Below are positions 7,596-13,970 of a stretch of 41,936 nucleotides of DNA, piece after piece. Made by a program: the position numbers and the translations under genes. The notes under the pieces are model-generated. The model was not told the DNA's origin and did not search any database. It was given only the letters and a program-made list of their open reading frames with translations. The first letter of the stretch is position 1. Each line of letters opens with the position of its first letter. The DNA is from a virus, in the IMG/VR virus record IMGVR_UViG_3300019776_000863, positions 1-41,936 of that record. One strand, 5' to 3'.

Positions 7596-9448
7596 AGGTC
7601 TTCCCTATCAAAGATGCTTCCTGCTTCCGGAGCACTTCCTGTTGCCGCACCAACAGCCATCGCAAGGGCGATCAATGGGTCGATCCTGTTCACAGCCCGT
7701 CGCTTGCTGAACCAGGCATTGCCGAATGGATCACTCTCTGTCGCAGCACTCATCATCGCTGATATCAGAACCGGGGATCGGCGAAGTCGTATGCGGCGCT
7801 CTAGTATGAGCTGCTCGAGTGCTAGCTTGCTTCCTGGCATCCACAGACCAGAATCTGCACCTTTTTTCTTCCCACCCTGAGGGTGTTCTACGAGTGGCAA
7901 TGTAAGACCAAGGTTATCGAGCTCTGGCTCGAAATGTTTGCGAAAACCGTAGCTGTCGAAGGCAACAGACTTGATCTCGAAAAGACCAACGATCTCGGCT
8001 AGGCGTGCGGCTACGAAATCAAATCGAACCATCCGACCTGGTGAAGCATTTAAGTGGCCTTCACGCACCCAAATGTCATATGGAGCATTGTCTCGGAGTG
8101 CACGCTCTGTGAGGGTATCTGCTGGTGTCCATGCTTCGACCCATGCATCGAAAGTCGGGAGCTCCACCATTCCGCCATCCTCGCGCGGAAGCATAATTGT
8201 CCCAGTTGGTACCACAAAGGCGATCGCTGTTAAGTCTGTCGTTGCAGATAAGTCGACGCCGACATAAACTGGCGCTCCGCTGTGCTCGGACTCTGGTTCG
8301 AAATTGTGAAGACATTCTTCTAGAGTCGGCCTGGCCATCCATGCTGTCTCAGCGTCAGTCCAGACACAGAAATGCAGCCTTAAAATGTTGTTCAGTTTTC
8401 CAGGTATTGCCTTTGCCTGGCGAACTACACTGGATAGGTATTCTCTCTGGACTGTTACACCCAATAGTGGGTTCGCTTTTTCCCAGCAGCTTGGATCTTC
8501 TAAAGGATCGTCTCCAGGGTCAAGGCCGCAGACGAAAGAGAATGCCTCATCATCGATTACTTCTCCAACAAAATTGAATGAATCGTCAGGGTCTTTGGTC
8601 CCTGCTGCGACGCGGACTCCGTGCTGGTGCTCCTGCCAACAGACGGACTGGCGATCGCTCCCACTGTTGGTGGCCATCACAAGTATCGGTTGCTGGCGCC
8701 ACTTGAACCCTCGTTCGAGCAGCTCAATAAGTGTCCCGTTGCGGTGCTCGTGGATCTCATCGCACAAAGCACAAGAAGGTCGAGGTCCGGATTGTCCGTC
8801 TTCGCTCGAGATTGGCCGAAAGAAACTTCCTGTCTTAAGATCTGCAAGGTTCCAGACAGGATTGCCGCCGGATGCAGTCAGCCTTTTAACAAGGCCAGGA
8901 GACTGTTGAAACATCGCAACAGCATCTCGAAATAGGACCATTGCCTGATCCTTCTTAGATGCCGCAGCGTAGACTTCTGCTCGACTCTCACCGTCTGCAA
9001 GAAGACACCACATTCCGATTCCGGCCATCAGCGGAGACTTGCCATTTCCCTTGGCTATCTCGATGTATGCTCGGCGGAATCGTCTGTGAGCAGGCTTTCC
9101 ATCTTGTCCTGTCTTGCGCCAGCCGAATAGGCTGCCGATGATGAACTTCTGTGATGGGTGGAGCTCGAATGGTCTCCCCTCAAACTGACCTCCATTTAGG
9201 CGGAGTACATCAAGGAAGAAATCGATCGCTTTGTTTGCTGATTCCAAAGACCAGAACAGACCTCTGGATTTGCCGTTCTTCAGGTCTGAGATGTGCCTTC
9301 GGCAAGCATTTCTTACATGTGGACCAGCGATGATCTTTCCAGCAACGACATCTTTTGCCCAAAGTGTGCAATGGTCAACTAAAGTATTTTTCAGTGGGGT
9401 CTTCTTGCTGGTTGCCTGGAGGGGTTGCGCTGATCCTGCTGCGGGCAC
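7586..9448 (-). CDS. Terminase large subunit
   Basis: The protein has 620 residues reading from a GTG at 9448, which overlaps the small subunit by 74 nt. A start a little further downstream is possible, as the conserved part begins near residue 20. The ATPase domain has Walker A IAKGNGKSPL (131-140) and Walker B CALCDEIHEH with Asp231-Glu232. The motif III-like MATNSGS is at 259-265. The RNase H-like nuclease domain has VGVDLSATTDLT with Asp400 and VAFDSYGF with Asp499, plus a late NRIDPLIALAMA helix. It packages DNA through the portal. Codons are AT-richer than those of the capsid module. Confidence 0.95.
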   Translation of the reverse strand: MPAAGSAQPLQATSKKTPLKNTLVDHCTLWAKDVVAGKIIAGPHVRNACRRHISDLKNGKSRGLFWSLESANKAIDFFLDVLRLNGGQFEGRPFELHPSQKFIIGSLFGWRKTGQDGKPAHRRFRRAYIEIAKGNGKSPLMAGIGMWCLLADGESRAEVYAAASKKDQAMVLFRDAVAMFQQSPGLVKRLTASGGNPVWNLADLKTGSFFRPISSEDGQSGPRPSCALCDEIHEHRNGTLIELLERGFKWRQQPILVMATNSGSDRQSVCWQEHQHGVRVAAGTKDPDDSFNFVGEVIDDEAFSFVCGLDPGDDPLEDPSCWEKANPLLGVTVQREYLSSVVRQAKAIPGKLNNILRLHFCVWTDAETAWMARPTLEECLHNFEPESEHSGAPVYVGVDLSATTDLTAIAFVVPTGTIMLPREDGGMVELPTFDAWVEAWTPADTLTERALRDNAPYDIWVREGHLNASPGRMVRFDFVAARLAEIVGLFEIKSVAFDSYGFRKHFEPELDNLGLTLPLVEHPQGGKKKGADSGLWMPGSKLALEQLILERRIRLRRSPVLISAMMSAATESDPFGNAWFSKRRAVNRIDPLIALAMAVGAATGSAPEAGSIFDREDLWA

Positions 9449-9863
9449 TTGGGGTCATCCCAAACTCTGCGGCGAACTTCACCATGTCTTGTGCTGCTTT
9501 ATTCGCGACAGCCACAAGAGGATTGTGCATCAGGGTGCCGTTGGCGGCTGTGACTAGAAGTCCACGGTAACGAGGGTCTGCTGCGGCTTCTTCTGCGAGA
9601 GCGAGCTCAGCAGTTTGCCAACGTGAGTACAATTGGCAGTATGCAGCGAGCGTTGCTCGATCGATGGAAGTCAAAAGTCCGCACAAGTATAGTTCATTTG
9701 AGACCCTAGACCATTCTTCCTTTCCGACATCATCCAGCATCGGTGGGGGTGATGGTAGAGCGGCTTTGACCTTTGCCTCGTTCTTAATTAGTGGTCTTCG
9801 GCCTGGGTTTCCGGTGACGAGTTTAAGGTGACTTGGCTTTGGTTTTCGGCCTGCTCCGGCCAT
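9375..9863 (-). CDS. Terminase small subunit, P27 family
   Basis: The protein has 162 residues. It starts at the ATG at 9863 (MAGAGRKPKPSHLKLVTGNP), the usual start of P27-type small terminases with the conserved G-R-K-P..LK...GN.R. The core helices read LDDVGKEEWSRVSNELYLCGLLTSIDRATLAAYCQLYSRW. The C-terminal part has HNPLVAVANKAAQDMVKFAAEFGMTPSARSRI, another family hallmark. The protein recognises the packaging site and loads the large subunit. The longer open frame upstream of 9863 runs through the intergenic region and into the HNH gene and is not supported. Confidence 0.93.
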   Translation of the reverse strand: MAGAGRKPKPSHLKLVTGNPGRRPLIKNEAKVKAALPSPPPMLDDVGKEEWSRVSNELYLCGLLTSIDRATLAAYCQLYSRWQTAELALAEEAAADPRYRGLLVTAANGTLMHNPLVAVANKAAQDMVKFAAEFGMTPSARSRISATPPGNQQEDPTEKYFS

Positions 9864-9964
9864 GACATCACCTTGATGAGTGAGGGATGATTGATTACGC
9901 GCCTCTGTGCGCGAATGCCCCGGACGGTTTTGGACCCCTAAAGCAATTGACTTTTGACCTCCCC
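9864..9964 (-). other. HNH-TerS intergenic region, candidate packaging (cos) region
   Basis: About 100 bp without a gene. On the minus strand it holds a small CGCGC-ACAGAG-GCGCG hairpin (about 9899-9914) and a GC-rich stretch next to T-rich DNA. Phages with a P27 TerS next to an HNH endonuclease are usually cos-packaging, with cos close by, so this gap or 10280-10348 is a reasonable place for the cut. I see no direct proof of the site. Confidence 0.3.
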
Positions 9965-10279
9965 CTAGGTAACCGACAGAGGCCAACCATCGGTGTCGCA
10001 ACCCACCGCCACCATTCGCCCACCCTTGCGCTTGCCGTTGCGGTCCTCCTTGAACCGAGCGTCGCACCTGAGACAAAGGGTCCTGAGGTTGCTAAGTGTG
10101 TCGGCCCCGCCATTCCTGCGGGATACGATGTGGTCAGCGGTCACACCTCGGTTCGGACAGCGTGGGGTGGAGCATCGTGCTTGGTCGCGTTTGATACAGG
10201 AAGCCCGAAGAGCTTTCCAGGAAGGAGTCTGGTAGAATGGATCACCAGCCATTTGGATCTCTTGGCAAAGCTTCGCCAT
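9965..10279 (-). CDS. HNH endonuclease
   Basis: The protein has 104 residues. It carries the classical phage HNH arrangement: PFYQTPSWKALRASCIKRD, a Cys pair around CSTPRCPNRG, then TADHIVSRRNGGADTLSNLRTLCLRCDARF with the catalytic His in ADHI, an Asn in LSNL and the second Cys pair CLRC. The C-terminal H of a typical HNH is replaced by CDARF after the Cys pair. HNH proteins next to terminase genes act with the terminase in specific cos cleavage (HK97 gp74-type, by family knowledge). The start may be the first ATG or the internal MAGDPFYQ. Confidence 0.9.
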   Translation of the reverse strand: MAKLCQEIQMAGDPFYQTPSWKALRASCIKRDQARCSTPRCPNRGVTADHIVSRRNGGADTLSNLRTLCLRCDARFKEDRNGKRKGGRMVAVGCDTDGWPLSVT

Positions 10280-10348
10280 GATGCTGAATCAGCATTCTTT
10301 GAAGAGGGCGGTGAACTTAATCCCGACAACGCTCTTCAGAGGCGCGAA

Positions 10349-10879
10349 TCATGCGCCAAACTTTCGAAGATGGAAACAAGAAAGTATGACCCCAACACCA
10401 TTATCTTTTTCACAAATGGCATGATCTCTCTGAATCCTCCTGACTTTCAATACTTGGCCAGCAAGTATACCTTCATGAACGAGCACCACATCACCATCAG
10501 CGAACATTTGCTGCTTGTCTTCCTCTTTCTTGGCAACTCCGAACAAGGAGAGGCTTAGGGCGTCAACTAATACTCTCTTCCCGTTGAATATCATTTCCCT
10601 GAATTTAATCTGTGAATCAGGTATTGCTTCCGAACCACCAATGAATATCCTCCCAGGCCAAATAGGGACCAGGAAGTGCTCAAGCTTACGTGACCGAGGA
10701 ACTCTCCTGGACTTCTGCTCGAATGGCACATAACAGTTGATTCCTGCTTTATCAATTAACTCAGCGAGCTCCTTAAGCTGGCGTGATTTGCACACCACAA
10801 TATACCACCACTCGACACCTTCTTTCTGGACCGTATAGCTTGCTCCCACCGGGATTGCAGAGGAAAGTTTAACTTTCAC
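10349..10879 (-). CDS. NusG-like transcription elongation/antitermination factor
   Basis: The protein has 176 residues from a GTG at 10879 preceded by GGAGGT; a longer reading upstream runs into a repeat element and is unlikely. The NGN domain is clear: WWYIVVCKSRQLKELAELID, GINCYVPFEQKSRRVPRSRK and HFLVPIWPGRIFI match the W-Y-V-V...E..L...G...Y.P.......R.R......PL.PGY.F pattern of NusG/RfaH/LoaP. The C-terminal ~50 residues fit a KOW domain (ADGDVVLVHEGILAGQVLKV). Such factors bind RNA polymerase and suppress pausing and termination. It lies just upstream of the long late operon, which suggests control of late transcription. Confidence 0.88.
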   Translation of the reverse strand: MKVKLSSAIPVGASYTVQKEGVEWWYIVVCKSRQLKELAELIDKAGINCYVPFEQKSRRVPRSRKLEHFLVPIWPGRIFIGGSEAIPDSQIKFREMIFNGKRVLVDALSLSLFGVAKKEEDKQQMFADGDVVLVHEGILAGQVLKVRRIQRDHAICEKDNGVGVILSCFHLRKFGA

Positions 10880-10904
10880 AATGACCTCCAAGAAATTTTG
10901 TGGG

Positions 10905-11052
10905 TTTGGTTCGATTGCGGTCCAAGTTCCAAGTTCCACTTTCTCCCCTCGTTTTCCCTTTGAGGCAAAAAAAGGTCGAAGGGGAAAGAAATTTTAGAAG
11001 GTTGTGGGAATCCGGTCTAAAATTGGAACTTGGAACTTAAACCGGATTCGAA
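10905..11052. repeat. 148-bp dispersed element, copy 1
   Basis: This aligns end to end without net length change with 21791-21938. The left arm holds two tandem CCAAGTT heptamers (10921-10937) and the right arm (11023-11043) is its inverted complement, with two mismatches near the outer end (AA for GG). The core carries TTTGAGGCAAAAAAAGG, identical in both copies. It lies between the NusG-like gene and the first gene upstream of it, and encodes the last residues of that gene. Possible roles are a regulatory site, a replication origin with iteron-like arms, or a MITE-like insertion. Confidence 0.85.
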
Positions 11053-11242
11053 ACATCCTGCGTTCTTCGTCTGATTCTCCTCCGCATCCAGACCAACGCA
11101 CCGCCAGACGGATCTTCTTCTCTTCGACACAATAGATGTTCAACAGCGTCTTGAAGCTGAATCCACATCCAAGCTTTGGCGACTCTTTGAACATCGCCGC
11201 AGAGATATTCCTCTCTGTTTCCGAAAACTTTGCTTCTTTCAT
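10994..11242 (-). CDS. Small hypothetical protein
   Basis: The protein has 82 residues: MKEAKFSETERNISAAMF..., with a central FSFKTLLNIYCVEEKKIRLAVRW and a charged C-terminus whose last ~18 residues are encoded inside the 148-bp repeat. The ATG at 11242 has only a weak GGTGGG-type ribosome binding site. The longer open frame crosses a tandem repeat and reads as Gly/Val/Trp low complexity. It is not recognised. It lies at the downstream end of the replication operon, after the PD-(D/E)XK nuclease. Confidence 0.5.
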   Translation of the reverse strand: MKEAKFSETERNISAAMFKESPKLGCGFSFKTLLNIYCVEEKKIRLAVRWSGCGGESDEERRMFRIRFKFQVPILDRIPTTF

Positions 11243-11250
11243 CGTCCCAC

Positions 11251-11302
11251 CCCACCCAAACGCCCACAGCGCCCAACCCACCCAAACGCCCACAGCGCCC
11301 AC
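11251..11302. repeat. Two tandem copies of a 26-bp unit
   Basis: 11251-11276 and 11277-11302 are two copies of a 26-bp unit beginning CCCACCCAAACGCCCACAGC that differ only at the last base. They are strongly purine/pyrimidine-skewed (G-rich on the minus strand). They lie just upstream of the start at 11242 in a 118-bp gap. On the transcribed minus strand the G-runs could form stable structure or bind a protein. Confidence 0.9.
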
Positions 11303-11360
11303 CCCACGTGATCCAGGGGCGACCAATAGGCCTCGCCGGTTACACCCCTACAACTCGACC

Positions 11361-11774
11361 TTATGCTCTTCTCTGGATCACGATCGACGCGAAATCGCTA
11401 TTGCACTTAGCTACAACGACGGCACACTGCCTGATCCAAGGAAAGACATCTTCCCCACGGTGCAACCCCATCTTCAAGGCATCCGGCATGGAGGAAGCGA
11501 ACACATCATCCGTATTGACCACTCCGACAATGAGCACGATCAGCGCACCCTCAGCCAGCATCTTCGGCAGCTCGATCTTTTGGGCATCGGTGAATTTGAC
11601 AACTAGCTTTCCGCCAATGAACTTTGCCAGCTTGAGCTCGAACCACAACACTTGAGCATTGGGCCACACAGAAAAGCCATCAGGCAGGCCGAGAGTTGAT
11701 CCTGTGTTTGGTTCGATGTAGCGCATGTTCTTGTAGGGGATGCGCTTGCGGAGGTCGATCTCTTTCTTGATCAT
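11361..11774 (-). CDS. PD-(D/E)XK nuclease (VRR-NUC / Holliday-junction resolvase-like)
   Basis: The protein has 137 residues. Active-site signatures are visible: Glu21 (RYIEPNTG), Pro31-Asp32 in GLPDGF, and Glu46-Leu-Lys48 in LWFELKLAK, followed by Gln65 in FTDAQKIEL. This order (E, PD, ExK, Q in a helix) is that of VRR-NUC and archaeal Hjc-type nucleases, small structure-specific enzymes often encoded in phage replication operons. It starts 3 bp after the primase-helicase stop. It probably resolves branched replication or recombination intermediates. Confidence 0.82.
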   Translation of the reverse strand: MIKKEIDLRKRIPYKNMRYIEPNTGSTLGLPDGFSVWPNAQVLWFELKLAKFIGGKLVVKFTDAQKIELPKMLAEGALIVLIVGVVNTDDVFASSMPDALKMGLHRGEDVFPWIRQCAVVVAKCNSDFASIVIQRRA

Positions 11775-11777
11775 TTG

Positions 11778-13970
11778 TCACATCTCTGAGCTGGATATGT
11801 CTTGGCACCTGACGATTTTGGACCTCAGCATCGCCCCAGCATTTTCTTCCTCCCTGGATGCCGCATCGAACAGCTTCGGGTTGACCATGACATGTTGCAG
11901 ATGACCGTGGATCCTGATCCTCTCGCGCCAAACCAGCAACCCGGCATCCTTCATCGTCTTGCGGAGTTCATACTCCGAGTCGAACATTCGGTTAGGCGAC
12001 TGGCTGCGGCACCATGCGAAAACGTCTTTCATCGCCACGCCGCATGGCCCATCCCTGTCGAGGACCATGGAGGCGATGGCCGCGGCTTCGCCCTGGGCCT
12101 CAGACCTGCTGCCCTCGATCATCTCCCGCTTGCGCTCTGTCATCGGCGCACGGTCCGCCGGCATAACATAGTTGCCGAAGTTGTCTGCCCAATGGCGGAT
12201 GATCGACAGGCCACCTTGCTCGATCCACTCCCGAAACTTTCCGAACTCCGCCTTGGACATCGGCACCTCGGTTACTTCGGGATAGAACCAGCGCCGGTCG
12301 TCTCCTTCCATCTTCAGGGCGCGCATCGAGTTGGAGCAGGCGAGGAAGTGGCACCAATTCTCGGCTGTGTACTGTGGGGTGTACTTCTTGTTGACCTCGA
12401 TCTCCTTGTCAGTGATCAGGCTCTTGAGTGAGTTGTATGCGCGCCAGCTGCTGCCTGAGTAGATCTCGTTGATGATGGCCAGACGCTTGTTGGCCACCCA
12501 GCTGTTGAACGCCGAGCCGATGTCATTCTCTGATGGGTATGCCACATTGTGCTCCCCCACCAGAGGTGCGAGGATGGCGGAGCCAAGTGTGGTCTTGCCG
12601 ATGCCTTGGCTCTCGGAGACCAGCAATAGGCTGTAGCCCATTCGGATTTCTGGACGAGCGATGAGTGTGGCGACCCAACGCTTGACCTCCTTGCATTCCC
12701 TGGCGGAGGGAAACATGTACTTAAGGAATCTCTCCCACGGCGCCACGTCCCCTGGAGCAGCGCGGATTGTTGATGCAACGTGGAGGTTGATGGCTGACGT
12801 CTCCTTGAACGTCACCACAGCCGACGGAAGATCAGGCCTGTAACATAGCTTGGCCACCCGGCCCATGAAGTTCTTGGTGATTAGGCGCGCTGTGTTGTCG
12901 GTGTGGGAGAATGCCGCGGCCATCTTGTTGAGCACGTCCGCACTCCGAACGATCTCCGGCATTGCGGTGCAGACGAACTGGTCTGTCTCCTCTACGTAGG
13001 CCCACAAACCCTTGAACGCTGGCCGCAGGACCGTCAAAGGGCGGCCCTTGCCGTTTGGCATGAGGTCGGTTGCCCACGTAGCTGGGTGTTGGCAGCTTCG
13101 GAAGCTGGGGCCGATGTAGTACTGGCGCTCCGAACCACCGAACATTTTCTCAGGGAAGTCGTCGCCGAGGTCGAAGCCGGGGCCGAACTCCTTGGTGAAC
13201 TGGATGAGGAATGTGGGGATGTTCAGCTCATGGGAGATTGCTGGCGCAGCCTCCAGGCCTGGGGCATCGTTGTCGGCGACTATGTAGGCACGGTCGATGC
13301 CGTTCTTTCGGATTGGGGACCAATCTGTGCGGTGCGGGCTCAGTGCGCCGCCGATCCACCCAACATGGATTGCGCCGACAAGGTGGTCTGCCCACGGATG
13401 CTTGGCCAAGGCCTCACGGTCGGCGCGTGACACACCATCCACCATGCGCTGGATCTTGCGAGCAGCCTTGGCTCCCTCATGAATGAACACAGTGGCGGAG
13501 CCACTGATTCTGTGGCCATTGTAGAGAGGCAGATTGCCCTCCGGCTCGGCGCAGCGCCACTGCCCGTCAGACCAGAATGTCCAAGGGACATAGCGTTTTC
13601 CCTCCGGACCTTCATGCCTTGTTTGGAGCATGATGATGCGGCCATGCTCATCACGGAACTCGAAGATGTTCTCCTCACCAACGTCCTTGACTTGCTGAGG
13701 GGGATCGATGATCTGGTCGACGGAGACGTGCTCAGGCCACTGGAGGTTGGCACACTGAGTCTTGATTGCTGCAGACTCAAGGTCTGTGGGCATGTAGCGC
13801 ACATCCTTGCAGTCCACTGAGCCATCCTTGCCGAAGCGGATGGTGCAGATGTCCTTCCAGTACTTTCCGCTGACCTCCTTGACCACCGCGGTGCGGATGG
13901 AGCGCGACTCAGCACCGATTCGCACAAGGTAAGAACGGATCGAAGGAACATCATTCAGGTCTGAGATCAC
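11778..13970 (-). CDS. Primase-helicase (TOPRIM + superfamily 3 helicase)
   Basis: The protein has 730 residues. The N-terminal half carries a TOPRIM core: Glu165 in VFIHEGAKAA, and Asp233/Asp235 in YIVADNDAPG. No zinc-binding domain is visible in front. The C-terminal half is an SF3/D5-type ATPase: Walker A SESQGIGKTTLG (about 452-463), Walker B LAIINEI (497-503) with Asn-Glu, a sensor region FLACSNSMR (542-550), and an arginine-rich DDRRWF (557-562). It should prime and unwind at the phage replication fork. The start overlaps the polymerase stop (ATGA). Family architecture resembles DUF5906/D5-containing phage primases. Confidence 0.9.
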   Translation of the reverse strand: MISDLNDVPSIRSYLVRIGAESRSIRTAVVKEVSGKYWKDICTIRFGKDGSVDCKDVRYMPTDLESAAIKTQCANLQWPEHVSVDQIIDPPQQVKDVGEENIFEFRDEHGRIIMLQTRHEGPEGKRYVPWTFWSDGQWRCAEPEGNLPLYNGHRISGSATVFIHEGAKAARKIQRMVDGVSRADREALAKHPWADHLVGAIHVGWIGGALSPHRTDWSPIRKNGIDRAYIVADNDAPGLEAAPAISHELNIPTFLIQFTKEFGPGFDLGDDFPEKMFGGSERQYYIGPSFRSCQHPATWATDLMPNGKGRPLTVLRPAFKGLWAYVEETDQFVCTAMPEIVRSADVLNKMAAAFSHTDNTARLITKNFMGRVAKLCYRPDLPSAVVTFKETSAINLHVASTIRAAPGDVAPWERFLKYMFPSARECKEVKRWVATLIARPEIRMGYSLLLVSESQGIGKTTLGSAILAPLVGEHNVAYPSENDIGSAFNSWVANKRLAIINEIYSGSSWRAYNSLKSLITDKEIEVNKKYTPQYTAENWCHFLACSNSMRALKMEGDDRRWFYPEVTEVPMSKAEFGKFREWIEQGGLSIIRHWADNFGNYVMPADRAPMTERKREMIEGSRSEAQGEAAAIASMVLDRDGPCGVAMKDVFAWCRSQSPNRMFDSEYELRKTMKDAGLLVWRERIRIHGHLQHVMVNPKLFDAASREEENAGAMLRSKIVRCQDISSSEM

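Noticed and set aside
9947-9980. TTGACT with downstream TAACCG as a plus-strand promoter near the HNH gene
   Set aside because: No plus-strand gene follows, and the -10 match is poor.
10880-10939. N-terminal extension of the NusG-like protein starting in the repeat
   Set aside because: The GTG at 10879 has a GGAGGT ribosome binding site and gives the NGN start. The extension is encoded by the repeat, and a similar unrelated reading begins in repeat copy 2.
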